DNA from: Cylindrospermum sp. FACHB-282
GTDB lineage: Bacteria > Cyanobacteriota > Cyanobacteriia > Cyanobacteriales > Nostocaceae
Assembly (NCBI RefSeq): GCF_014697195.1
Contig: NZ_JACJRJ010000011.1
Coordinates: 1-64,000, forward strand
Length of the DNA stretch: 64,000 nt
Direction: 5' to 3'
This document shows, in pieces, positions 1-8,235 of this stretch (positions are counted from its first letter, which is position 1; every line of letters begins with the position of its first letter). The notes beneath the pieces are model-generated. The model saw nothing but the letters and a program-made list of their open reading frames with translations. It was not told the origin of the DNA and did no database searches. Both the position numbers and the translations under genes were made by a program.

Positions 1-156
1 TAAAAGCTAATAGTAATTTAATCAAAGGCAAGGGAAAAGAAAATAAGAGGTAGTCAAAGTTTTTCTATATATGTCTAGCTTTGTCTAGTTTATTGGTTAC
101 TAGTAAATAGCTCCCAATCTAAAGTCTAAAATAGTCACGGTCATTACACTAGTCAA

Positions 157-1422
157 TCAACAGGGTTTAAGTATAGTAACAGCGTAATTTTGCGGTGAAA
201 GATACTTTTTAGCTAATTTTTGCAGTTCTTGGGCATCAAAGGACAAAATTTGCTGGGGATAGGTAACGGCTAACTCCACTTGGGAGATCGTATTGTAGTA
301 ACCATAAAGCCCAGTGAGTTGATTTGGTGTTTCCGTAGAAAAGGCATACTCATTACACAGCAATCTGCGGATGCGAGCAAGTTCTGGCTCGGTAATCTCT
401 GTATTTTGCAATTTATCCAAATGAGCGCAAATCAAGAACTCAACACGCTCCAAATATTCAGGCTCCAACCAAGCAGTGATTGTAAATAAACTTGATTCTT
501 GTTGCAGGGAAACATTACTACAAATTCCCTGTACCAGTTGTTTTTCTTCCCGCAAATCGCTGACTAAGCGGGAAGTCCGTCCTTCTGCTAGTAACACCGA
601 TAGTAATTCTAAACCATAGGATGTGCGGAGTTCCTCTGCTCCTGGTGCTGTCCATGCTATCAGTAACCGCCCTTGCTCTAGCCGGGGTAAAATCAACTCA
701 TGGCGGCGAATTCCTGTAATGATTGGCTCTTGCACCTCAACGCACTGGGGACAATCAGCGCGAGGGGCAAAATCTGCAAATGTGCGATTTACCAGTTCCC
801 AAGCCGGCTGTTGAGCAATTCCCCCCACAATCACCACCGTCATGTTTTCCGGTTGGTAGTGGGCGCGGTGAAAGCAGCGCATAGCTTCTGGTGACTGCTG
901 CATGAGTTCTTGCTCAGTACCCAGCACAGAACGTCCGTAAGGGTGGTTTCGATAGATGCTCTTGAGGAGAGATTGGAATCCTAGCCAGTCGGGATTATCA
1001 TAGCAAGAGCGGATTTCTTCTAGCACCACATCTCGCTCGCGGATAAATTCATCTTCAGGAATTGCCGCATTCAGCAACATTTCCCCTAGTTGGGGTAGAG
1101 TATCTGCTAAGTAAGGGGCTGCTGTCGTCAGGGAATAATGGGCGTAATCATAGCTTGTAGCGGCATTACTCATACCACCACTATTTTCAATAGTATGATC
1201 GAATACTCCAGGGGCTAAGGTTGCCGTACCTTTAAAAATCATGTGTTCTAAAAAGTGGGCCATACCAAACCAGGGTTCTGGCTCCATGGTGGCTCCAGCA
1301 CGTACCCAAATATCCGCCACAACTACAGGGGTAGTGGGAATCTCTTGATGAATAAAAGTTAAACCGCTGTCTAGTTGGAAAACCGAGGCTGGAAACACGG
1401 TATTAATTATTTGTTGTGTCAA
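157..1422 (-). CDS. M16 family zinc peptidase (processing-peptidase-like)
   Basis: A 421-residue protein of the pitrilysin/mitochondrial-processing-peptidase family, which cleaves short or unfolded peptides. The inverted zinc motif HFLEH lies at residues 56-60 (His56 and His60 ligands, Glu59 catalytic), followed by a conserved downstream acidic stretch (RDVVLEEI, about 130-137) that supplies the third ligand in the family. The length fits one M16 half-molecule. These usually work as dimers or with an inactive partner, and no partner gene is visible here. There is no clear signal peptide, so a cytoplasmic location is inferred. It stands alone downstream of the 6S RNA terminator. Family sure; substrate unknown. 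Confidence 0.9.
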   Translation of the reverse strand: MTQQIINTVFPASVFQLDSGLTFIHQEIPTTPVVVADIWVRAGATMEPEPWFGMAHFLEHMIFKGTATLAPGVFDHTIENSGGMSNAATSYDYAHYSLTTAAPYLADTLPQLGEMLLNAAIPEDEFIRERDVVLEEIRSCYDNPDWLGFQSLLKSIYRNHPYGRSVLGTEQELMQQSPEAMRCFHRAHYQPENMTVVIVGGIAQQPAWELVNRTFADFAPRADCPQCVEVQEPIITGIRRHELILPRLEQGRLLIAWTAPGAEELRTSYGLELLSVLLAEGRTSRLVSDLREEKQLVQGICSNVSLQQESSLFTITAWLEPEYLERVEFLICAHLDKLQNTEITEPELARIRRLLCNEYAFSTETPNQLTGLYGYYNTISQVELAVTYPQQILSFDAQELQKLAKKYLSPQNYAVTILKPC

Positions 1423-1592
1423 TTTTTTGTAGCTTTAAGCACAATTTAACCCAGCTTTGCTGTCTTAACGCTGAAGGCTAGTTAAATTAAGAGTTAATTT
1501 ATACAGATTATATACTTTATCTTGCCGCACCTTTCGGCGATATTTTGGTGAACTGGCGCCAAGGATATTGAATTTGCAATCTTTAATAATTA

Positions 1593-1625
1593 AAGCTCTC
1601 AAGTTTGACTTAACTTCGAGAGCTT
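1593..1625 (-). terminator. Hairpin terminator downstream of the 6S RNA gene
   Basis: Perfect 8-bp arms AAGCTCTC (1593-1600) and GAGAGCTT (1618-1625), with an inner AAGTT/AACTT stem. On the minus strand the stem is followed by an AT-rich tract. It lies just past the 3' end of the 6S RNA and before the M16 peptidase gene, so it could end the purK-6S transcription unit. The role is inferred from the structure. Confidence 0.55.
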
Positions 1626-1631
1626 AAAATT

Positions 1632-1818
1632 TTGAGTTCACCGCGACGCCGTCTTGCCGAAGTTTATGACCTGGTTAAACCAGGTGGGAACTGATCTTTC
1701 TCGTTTAAAGTTTCCGGGTACATGCCCGGTATACTGCCACGAAAACTGTTAATTCCCTTTTCTTTAAAGACATAGATCAAAAAACTTGTTGGCAGTCACC
1801 AACGTCGTAGTGCAACTA
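1632..1818 (-). ncRNA. ssrS: 6S RNA (RNA polymerase-binding regulatory RNA)
   Basis: Read on the minus strand, about 185 nt fold by hand into the 6S shape. The closing stem pairs AGTT/AACT, CAC/GTG, CGACGTTG with CGGCGTCG (five Watson-Crick pairs, then wobbles) and TGCC/GGCA. A large open bubble follows, with the small hairpin ACCTGGTT/AACCAGGT on its 3' side. The upper arm pairs GGGAATT/AGTTCCC and TTTCGT/ACGAGA and is capped by CCGGG/CCCGG. A consensus -10 box TATAAT lies at 1823-1828, 6-8 nt before the predicted 5' end. 6S RNA mimics an open promoter and sequesters RNA polymerase. In cyanobacteria the gene is known to lie next to purK, as here. The ends are estimated to within a few bases. 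Confidence 0.83.
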
Positions 1819-1822
1819 ACTC

Positions 1823-1828
1823 ATTATA
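1823..1828 (-). promoter_or_regulatory. -10 promoter element of the 6S RNA gene
   Basis: A perfect TATAAT on the minus strand, 6-8 nt upstream of the predicted first base of the 6S RNA and about 50 bases after the purK stop codon. No convincing -35 hexamer is seen at 16-18 nt. The RNA may also be made by read-through from purK. Confidence 0.55.
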
Positions 1829-1876
1829 GCTTTCAAAAATGGGTTGTGTGTTGAATAGGGAAAATTTCTGGAAAAT

Positions 1877-3037
1877 TTAAGCTGGATACCAGATAGATTC
1901 TATAGTTTGGGCGATGGAGATGGCATTCTCTGTTTTCCGGTTTTGCTGCTCTAGCAAGACGGTGACGTGTCCCAACTTACGCCCAGGGCGAGATTCTGCC
2001 TTCTCGTACCAGTGGACATGAGCGTGGGGAATCTCGGCTAGTTGTTGGCGTTGGTGTTGGTAGTCGCTGTGGGAATTTTCGTACCCTAGGAGGTTTACCA
2101 TCACCGCAGCCGGACAATGCAAAGCAGGAGAGGTTAAGGGTAAACCACAAACGGCTCTCAGCTGTTGCTCAAATTGAGAAGTTTCACAAGCATCAAGGGA
2201 AAAATGCCCAGAATTGTGAGTCCGGGGGGCAATTTCATTTACCAGCACCTTACCATCGGCGGTGAGAAATAGCTCAATGCCAAAAACTCCCACTACTTGC
2301 AGGCTATTTAATAGAGTATGGGCGATCGCCTCAATTACCGCTATTTGATCGGGTGTAATATTCGCTGGTGCAATCACCCGCCGACATACCTGTTGTTCTT
2401 GTAGGGTTTCCACAACTGGGTAAGTGACAATTTCCCCATTTACAGAACGGGCAGCAATTATTGCCAATTCCCTTTCAAAGGGGATAAATTCTTCTAATAA
2501 AAAAAGTGATTGATTCACACTTGAGTTTGTGTTGCCCGAATTCAGCTTTTGCTGTAATTTAGCTAAATCATCAATTATGAAAGTACCCTGACCATCATAA
2601 CCGTGGCGTCGGGATTTTAACACAACTGGAAAACCCAGATATTCTATTTGATATTTGATGTCTTCCTGCTGTTCAAGGGCGAAAAAATTGGGTACAGGCA
2701 ATCCCAAATCCCGTAAATAGCAGCGTTGGTGATATTTATCTAGCAGCGGTGCTAAAGCTGTCAATCCGGGACGGAAGCAAACGCCTTGAGCTTCTAGAAC
2801 TGATAAAGTATTGAGATTAACAAACTCATTTTCAAAAGTGATGACATCGCATTTTGCGGCTAAAATTTTAGTGGCATCGGCGTCATCAACTGCGGCGAAA
2901 ACCGTTTCCTGAGCAATGGACACAGCTGGATCATCTTTACTAGGAGTCTGTACTATTAATTCCACTCCCAGCTTTTTTGCTGCATCCCCCATCATCCAGG
3001 CAAGTTGCCCGCCGCCAATTATACCAACAAGTTTCAT
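1877..3037 (-). CDS. purK: 5-(carboxyamino)imidazole ribonucleotide synthase PurK
   Basis: ATP-grasp enzyme of purine synthesis: AIR + ATP + bicarbonate gives N5-CAIR in the cytoplasm. The N-terminus MKLVGIIGGGQLAWMM is the typical PurK nucleotide-binding opening. The ATP-grasp core follows, with FPVVLKSRRHGYDGQGT near residue 140 and VNEIAPRTHNSGH near 265. Length (386 aa) matches the family. I place the start at 3037, where ATG overlaps the TGA of the upstream pentapeptide gene by 4 nt (ATGA). A second in-frame ATG lies 6 nt upstream at 3043. The 6S RNA gene follows it directly on the same strand. Confidence 0.95.
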   Translation of the reverse strand: MKLVGIIGGGQLAWMMGDAAKKLGVELIVQTPSKDDPAVSIAQETVFAAVDDADATKILAAKCDVITFENEFVNLNTLSVLEAQGVCFRPGLTALAPLLDKYHQRCYLRDLGLPVPNFFALEQQEDIKYQIEYLGFPVVLKSRRHGYDGQGTFIIDDLAKLQQKLNSGNTNSSVNQSLFLLEEFIPFERELAIIAARSVNGEIVTYPVVETLQEQQVCRRVIAPANITPDQIAVIEAIAHTLLNSLQVVGVFGIELFLTADGKVLVNEIAPRTHNSGHFSLDACETSQFEQQLRAVCGLPLTSPALHCPAAVMVNLLGYENSHSDYQHQRQQLAEIPHAHVHWYEKAESRPGRKLGHVTVLLEQQNRKTENAISIAQTIESIWYPA

Positions 3038-3522
3038 CGACATCCCAAAGAATCACGAGTTTCCACACCAGTTTTAGAATTTACACCACTGGCTTTTTCA
3101 CATAGCTCCCTAATCTGCGCCCGATCCAAAATTGCATCGGTGAAATCTGCATTTTTGATGTTCACATCGGTAAAGATAGCGCGGAGTAAAAGGGCTTCTG
3201 TCAAAACGGCATCACTTAAATCTGCCCTAGTCAAGTTTACCTGATCAACCATCGCATTAGTTAAATCTGCCCCGTGGAGGTTCGCTCTTGTCATGACTGA
3301 AGCACTAAAAACGGCTCCCCGCAAGTCAGCGCCTGCAAAGTTGGCTAGTTCCAGATTAGCGTTAGAAAACTCAGCAGCTTGCAAAGTTTGACCAGAAAAG
3401 TCGTGTCTTCCCAACTCTGCATTGCTAAATGACAGTGGATGAGTCCAGTCTGCTAGTGCGGGAGCAGCCACGCACCAGACGATAATTCCTAAAAGTAATG
3501 CCAACCCTTGCCGCCAAGACAT
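3034..3522 (-). CDS. Secreted pentapeptide-repeat protein
   Basis: A 162-residue protein. The N-terminal signal peptide has a basic start, a hydrophobic core at about 6-20 and an ALA cleavage motif at 22-24. About twenty A(D/N)LXX-type pentapeptide units follow (about residues 30-140), which should form a right-handed quadrilateral beta-helix. It is probably exported to the periplasm or thylakoid lumen, where several cyanobacterial pentapeptide proteins reside. It overlaps purK by 4 nt, so the two are translationally coupled. No enzymatic motif is seen and the function is unknown. Confidence 0.85.
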   Translation of the reverse strand: MSWRQGLALLLGIIVWCVAAPALADWTHPLSFSNAELGRHDFSGQTLQAAEFSNANLELANFAGADLRGAVFSASVMTRANLHGADLTNAMVDQVNLTRADLSDAVLTEALLLRAIFTDVNIKNADFTDAILDRAQIRELCEKASGVNSKTGVETRDSLGCR

Positions 3523-4173
3523 ATTCTGTAGCCGATTTGGTGTTTAATGCTTTTAAGCTTAACCCATTGTATCTAGTTGCCAGTGCCATCACTTGCTTAA
3601 CATTTTGTAAGAAACAACTTGGCTTGTTGTCAAAGAGGGGCTAATTAAAATCTTTAGAAAAATATAATAAATTTTCTTCTTAAAAAATGATATCACAGAT
3701 CCGCTGATGTTTTAGATTAAAAAGCATGGTTAGATTTTACACAATATAAAGGAGGCTATAAACCTGATGAAATCGGCTTTACTTAAATGATGTCGGTTGA
3801 TTTTTTGCTAAGAAAATGTTTAATATTGGGTAAACAAACGCTGCTCAATTCTGTTTACATTTCTTGACTTGAAAATTTGATTCTGAAGTTATATGTATTC
3901 AGAAATCCAGCATTTAGCAATCACTCAATAACTTATTTACAATTATTAATATAGCTATTTTTAGGTAAAGTTTATTGTCGTTTCCAGCAAACAGCTACTC
4001 TCAACTGTTAGTCTGTTAATTAAGGTAAGCAGTGTTTGAGCGTGGGTAATTTATCTGGATGTCTCAACTGCTTAACGAAGCTTAATAATTGTCGATTTAG
4101 TTTGAATGTTATAGCCGTCAGTTAATTATATTAACCAACTACACAAATTCAACAACCGCAATTAGTACGAACG
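3523..4173. other. Intergenic region, 651 bp, nothing recognised
   Basis: A strongly AT-rich divergent gap between the pentapeptide-purK unit (minus) and the small membrane-protein gene (plus). It must hold promoters for both, but no clear -35/-10 pair, tRNA, repeat or coding fragment could be identified. One AAGGAGG with a downstream ATG at about 3767 opens a frame of only 7 codons and is not called. Confidence 0.5.
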
Positions 4174-4497
4174 ATGATGAATCATTACTCTCTCAAGTGG
4201 ATCGAAGACTGGTGTCAAGAAAATGGCTGGACAGAGTTATTTGTCGAGCGGCGTAACAACTACTGGGCTTTCCCTCCTGGAGGAGTAATGCCTGAACCAA
4301 TTCCGGTTCATGTTCTGAGATTGATTAAAGCGGAAAACGGATTAACTATTGAAGAAAGATTGTGGTCGATGTCGGCTGTAGCTATCACAGTACTATCTGT
4401 CGTTTCTACATTTTTGCTCAAGTGTCCCATGCCCTTAGTTTTGGCTTTCGCCGTTAATGCGGTGACGGTGGCTCAACTTGAACTAGAGGATGCCTAA
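4174..4497 (+). CDS. Conserved small membrane protein, function unknown
   Basis: A 107-residue product. The N-terminal soluble part (residues 1-65) is rich in aromatic and charged residues. One long or two short hydrophobic segments follow at about 66-100 (AVAITVLSVVSTFLL, then PLVLAFAVNAVTVA), and the tail is acidic. The start at 4174 is followed at once by a second Met codon, so either could be used. It resembles cyanobacterial hypothetical proteins of similar size; I do not recognise a named family. It is monocistronic, and a strong hairpin terminator follows 27 bases after the stop codon. Confidence 0.6.
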   Translation: MMNHYSLKWIEDWCQENGWTELFVERRNNYWAFPPGGVMPEPIPVHVLRLIKAENGLTIEERLWSMSAVAITVLSVVSTFLLKCPMPLVLAFAVNAVTVAQLELEDA

Positions 4498-4523
4498 ATT
4501 TATTAGTTGGGAAATTTTTCTTT

Positions 4524-4563
4524 AAAACTGCTCTTGTCTACAGCTTCAGAAAGAGCAGTTTTT
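4524..4563. terminator. Bidirectional hairpin terminator
   Basis: AAAACTGCTCTT (4524-4535) pairs with AAGAGCAGTTTT (from 4551), a 12-bp stem around a 15-nt loop. It has A/T tails on both sides and lies between convergent genes. It can serve the small membrane-protein gene (+) and the carbamoyltransferase end of the polysaccharide locus (-). Confidence 0.85.
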
Positions 4564-4566
4564 AAT

Positions 4567-6315
4567 TTAAATCATAGATTTTGATTTGATATTCTTGCGT
4601 TCTACATAATAAGAACCCAAAGCTAGGGCATCCATCTGCGTTCTTAAGAAGCACTGGATGGCTTCTGTCGGAGTGCGGACAATGGGTTCATTTTCATTGA
4701 GGGATGTATTTAAAATCAGGGGAATGCCAGTGCGTTGAGCAAAGGTATTAATCAAGTCCCAATAGCGGGGATTAGTTTGGCGACTAACACTTTGTAAGCG
4801 CCCAGTGCCATCAACATGGGTGACAGCAGGAATTAGCTCTCTTTTTTCGCGCCGAATTTTAAAGACTTTTTCCATAAATTGCGCCGGTGCGTCAATTTCA
4901 AAATATTCACCTACTTTTTCTTCGAGAATACTGGGGGCGAAGGGGCGGAACTTTTCCCGGAATTTGATTTTGAGGTTGATTATATCCCGCATATCAGCAC
5001 GACGCGGATCAGCAATGAGGGATCTATTGCCTAATGCCCTGGCACCAAATTCCATCCTCCCTTGAAACCAGCCGACGACTTTACCCTCACAAAGGGCATC
5101 AACAACCTGGTGTAGTAGTGCTTCTTCTTCTAGGTGTTTAGGTTGCAGATCGTGAGACTGCAATGCTAACAAGCATTCTTCATCAGAAAACTCTGAACCC
5201 CAATAGGCATGATTTAAAACAAACTGACGTGGTTGCTTGAGTAATTGATTCCAAACAAAGAAGGCTGCACCGATTGATGTGCCATTATCAGCAGCCCCGA
5301 CTGGGGTGTAGACTTGCTTAAAGGGAGTATTTTGAGTAATTTTGCCATTGGCTACGGAATTCATCGCCACACCGCCGGCTAAACAAAGATTTTCACTTTT
5401 GTAGCGATCGCTTAATTGGTTGAGTATATGAAAAATAATCTCTTCTGTCACCGCTTGCACAGAAGCTGCAATGTTCTGATGCTTCTGGGTAACTTCCGCT
5501 TTTGAATGTCGCGCCGGGCCCAATAATTTTTCTAGTTCTGGGCTGTGGAATGGTTCAACCCTGGGGGCGCCATTTTCCCACTTCATAGCAATTCCTTGCT
5601 CATGGTGAGTGAAATAATCCAGATTCAACTCAAAGCTATCTCCTTGAGGATAAATAACTCGCCGGAAGGCTTCTAAATATTCTGGTTCTCCGTAAGGAGC
5701 CAATCCCATGACTTTATATTCATCTCCATAAGCGGGAAAGCCTAGGTAGAGGGTGATGGCGTTGTAAAGATAACCAATGGAGTGAGGATAGTGGGTGCGA
5801 GAGAAATACTGTAGATGGTTCCCTTCCCCGGCTGCTGAAAGTGTACTCACGAAGTCTCCCATACCGTCAACAGATAAGATGGCAGCTTTTTCAAAGGGAG
5901 AAACGAAGAAGGCACTAGCTAGGTGAGTTGTGTGGTGTTCCAGTGTATGGATAGTAGCGTGAATCTCGGAGGGTGAACTATGGCAAGCCTCTGCTAACTG
6001 TTGCTGGAGGCTGGCAGATTTACTTTGTTTGTTAAACCGATCCAGAAGTGACGATAGAGAAGGACGTTGTTTGAGGGTAAAAAGAAGTTTGCGATTAAGG
6101 TTGGCTTTGGGGTTGAAAGATAGTGCCACATGATCTAGTTCTGCTCCACTAATACCACCAACTTTCAGGCAATAGCGGATGGATTCTGCGGGAAATCCAG
6201 CCCAATGTTTAACTCTATTAAAGCGTTCTTCTTCAACTGCGGCAATCAGTTGACCGTTTTGGACGAGGCAAGCTGAAGCATCACCGTGATAAGCGTTAAT
6301 TCCGAGAATATTCAT
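4567..6315 (-). CDS. Carbamoyltransferase, NodU/CmcH family
   Basis: A 582-residue O-carbamoyltransferase that moves carbamoyl from carbamoyl phosphate, through carbamoyl-AMP, onto a hydroxyl group. The N-terminal Kae1-like half opens MNILGINAYHGDASACLV and carries a metal-site histidine region (HHTTHLASAFF, about 127-137) and GGVAMNSVANGKI near 310. The C-terminal YrdC-like half has EFGARALGNRSLIADPR near 425. As the last gene of the polysaccharide locus it is a good candidate for carbamoylating a sugar, as nodU and similar enzymes do in other glycan pathways. The substrate is inferred from context only. Confidence 0.9.
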   Translation of the reverse strand: MNILGINAYHGDASACLVQNGQLIAAVEEERFNRVKHWAGFPAESIRYCLKVGGISGAELDHVALSFNPKANLNRKLLFTLKQRPSLSSLLDRFNKQSKSASLQQQLAEACHSSPSEIHATIHTLEHHTTHLASAFFVSPFEKAAILSVDGMGDFVSTLSAAGEGNHLQYFSRTHYPHSIGYLYNAITLYLGFPAYGDEYKVMGLAPYGEPEYLEAFRRVIYPQGDSFELNLDYFTHHEQGIAMKWENGAPRVEPFHSPELEKLLGPARHSKAEVTQKHQNIAASVQAVTEEIIFHILNQLSDRYKSENLCLAGGVAMNSVANGKITQNTPFKQVYTPVGAADNGTSIGAAFFVWNQLLKQPRQFVLNHAYWGSEFSDEECLLALQSHDLQPKHLEEEALLHQVVDALCEGKVVGWFQGRMEFGARALGNRSLIADPRRADMRDIINLKIKFREKFRPFAPSILEEKVGEYFEIDAPAQFMEKVFKIRREKRELIPAVTHVDGTGRLQSVSRQTNPRYWDLINTFAQRTGIPLILNTSLNENEPIVRTPTEAIQCFLRTQMDALALGSYYVERKNIKSKSMI

Positions 6316-6342
6316 CTGATTAATTTTGATAAATTTATATTG

Positions 6343-7260
6343 CTATTTATTCAGCCGCTGGCCAACGAAATCTAGAGCAGAATTAGCGATCGCTAAAACA
6401 TTATTTCCTTGTTGTTGATCAAGTGTGATTGCATGAATTTGGTTGGTTTCAGGATTATACCTGTACAAGCCGTAGCCATATTCTTGGAGAAAATTTACAA
6501 TGTCCTGCTTCTGGTAACCAAAATTATTTACAGCATCATTAATCTCCATAATCCAAACATGAGGACGCTGTTGTTTTAGCAGAGAAATTGCCCCTTTCAT
6601 TGCTAAGAGTTCTGCTCCTTCAATATCTATTTTGACTAAGGTTAATTCAGGGATAATTTCAACTGGTAGGAGATGATCAAGTGTATCTGTAGGAACTGTG
6701 ATTGTTTTGTTAGTTACACTTGAGGTAATAAATGGCATGGAATTTCCTTCAGCCAGATTCAGGGCAGTATTTCCGGTAAAATCAGAAATGGCGATCGCAT
6801 AAGGTTTAACTTGCCGAAATTGGTTGAGTGTGAGATTTTCTTTCAACCGTGTGAAATTTTTGGGGAGTGCCTCAAAGCTGTAAATTGAACCAGATTTAAT
6901 TTTAGAGGCAGCTAGCAGGGTATAGATACCCACGTTAGCCCCAATATCCACAAATGAGTCTCCTGTGCGTAAGTATCGCAGCAAAAAACTCATGTCGTCA
7001 TAGTCATATAGCCCACAATAAAGTGCGGTAGCCGCAGAGTAACCATCTGGATGACAGCGAATTTTTACCCCTGGAATAATTTGAATATCAATATATCGCC
7101 GGGTTAGGCGTTTATAAAGTTGCCAACCAATAAATTTGAAAATTGACTGGATTTTTTGCTGTTTACAGTTAGGATGTGACCAGATATATTTAATAGTATC
7201 TATGGCAAATAGGTTGGAAGTCATGGGTAATTCTTCTATTGGTTCATAACTTAATTTCAC
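6343..7260 (-). CDS. FkbM family SAM-dependent methyltransferase
   Basis: A 305-residue O-methyltransferase-type protein. The SAM motif I DIGANVG lies at residues 105-111. The FkbM-typical acidic segment LVKIDIEGAELLAMKG follows, with a C-terminal block LLKQQRPHVWIMEIND. The longest frame starts at GTG 7260, giving a GTGA overlap with the stop of the upstream glycosyltransferase. An ATG at 7224 (residue 13) is the alternative; neither has a strong ribosome-binding site. It probably methylates a sugar hydroxyl of the exported glycan (inferred). A HIP1-type site lies in the reading frame. Confidence 0.85.
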   Translation of the reverse strand: MKLSYEPIEELPMTSNLFAIDTIKYIWSHPNCKQQKIQSIFKFIGWQLYKRLTRRYIDIQIIPGVKIRCHPDGYSAATALYCGLYDYDDMSFLLRYLRTGDSFVDIGANVGIYTLLAASKIKSGSIYSFEALPKNFTRLKENLTLNQFRQVKPYAIAISDFTGNTALNLAEGNSMPFITSSVTNKTITVPTDTLDHLLPVEIIPELTLVKIDIEGAELLAMKGAISLLKQQRPHVWIMEINDAVNNFGYQKQDIVNFLQEYGYGLYRYNPETNQIHAITLDQQQGNNVLAIANSALDFVGQRLNK

Positions 7261-8042
7261 ACATCTGACTTTGGCAATTTTTCGTATTCAAATAGTCTAA
7301 TTGCCAGCAGAATTTCTGCTAGAACACGCTGAAATGCATAGTACCAACCTTGCCAACCGTCAAGAATACCGCCTTTGATGATCAGGCAGTAGACTAAGAT
7401 GATTAAGGGAGCCAAAATTTTTTGTTTGCGGATGCGATCGCTTAAGCTAAGTTCACTCACTGGTGTTTCGAGGATCTTTTTAGCTTCAATCACCATGTAA
7501 CGATCTTGTGCCCACAGCCAGCGGCTTAAAGGTTTGCGATCGTCATGATGAATATAGGCATCGAGCATTCTCGACTCACCCTCAACACAAACCCGATGGG
7601 CGTGTCCATCATCTTTATAAATCGCTTTATCTCTTTTGTACAGTACCTTCCGAGGTGGAAGTAGAGTTCCCCGCAGAGGACTACCAAAGATACAGTACTT
7701 GAATCTGACGCTGTAACTTTCTACATCTGGCACTGCTGACAGTGCAAGAATTTCGTTAATTAAATCATCAGTGACAACATAATCAGCATCAAGGGAAAGT
7801 ACCCATTCAGATGTAATTTTTTCCAATCCATAGTTACATTGAGTAGCAAAGGAACCAAAATGTCTTTGAAAAACTTGTACTTGAGGATATGAGTAAATAA
7901 TCTCTAAAGTTTCATCTGTGCTGAAACTGTCAATGACAACTATTGTTTTTGCCCAGTGGAGACTTTGGAGGGTGCGATGAATATTTGCAGCTTCATTGTA
8001 GGTGAGAATCAGTGGTGTAATTTTTTCTTGTATGGATGTCAT
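7257..8042 (-). CDS. GT2 family glycosyltransferase (WaaE/KdtX-like)
   Basis: A 261-residue inverting glycosyltransferase with the GT-A fold. It has the opening ITPLILTYNEAANIHRTL, the nucleotide-binding VVIDSFSTDET, and the DxD-type metal site LDADY near residue 93. A C-terminal hydrophobic, membrane-associating segment spans about 205-245 (LIILVYCLIIKGGILDG). This layout is shared with WaaE-like enzymes that act on lipid-linked or core sugars. It is coupled to the downstream FkbM gene by a 4-nt overlap. Donor and acceptor unknown. Confidence 0.88.
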   Translation of the reverse strand: MTSIQEKITPLILTYNEAANIHRTLQSLHWAKTIVVIDSFSTDETLEIIYSYPQVQVFQRHFGSFATQCNYGLEKITSEWVLSLDADYVVTDDLINEILALSAVPDVESYSVRFKYCIFGSPLRGTLLPPRKVLYKRDKAIYKDDGHAHRVCVEGESRMLDAYIHHDDRKPLSRWLWAQDRYMVIEAKKILETPVSELSLSDRIRKQKILAPLIILVYCLIIKGGILDGWQGWYYAFQRVLAEILLAIRLFEYEKLPKSDV

Positions 8043-8235
8043 ATTTTTGCTGTGAGATTAGCTCTAATAGTTGAGGAAGCATATAAAGGTGATGTTCAAA
8101 ATAACTACCATTTATGTAGGAATATTCGTATTGGTTGGCAGGAGTTTGCATAGTGAATTTGACTAGTTTTTAAATTTTGAGTAAAAGGCTTTTTTCTGAG
8201 GATATCTATGTAGGGATGGTGTATTTTAGAGGTAT

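Noticed and set aside
1-156. Possible gene end at the left edge
   Set aside because: All frames contain several stops and nothing looks coding; it is the 3' flank of the M16 peptidase gene.
7430-7445. GCGATCGC octamers as possible regulatory sites
   Set aside because: They occur throughout coding and non-coding sequence as HIP1 elements typical of cyanobacteria, so position here gives no evidence for regulation.
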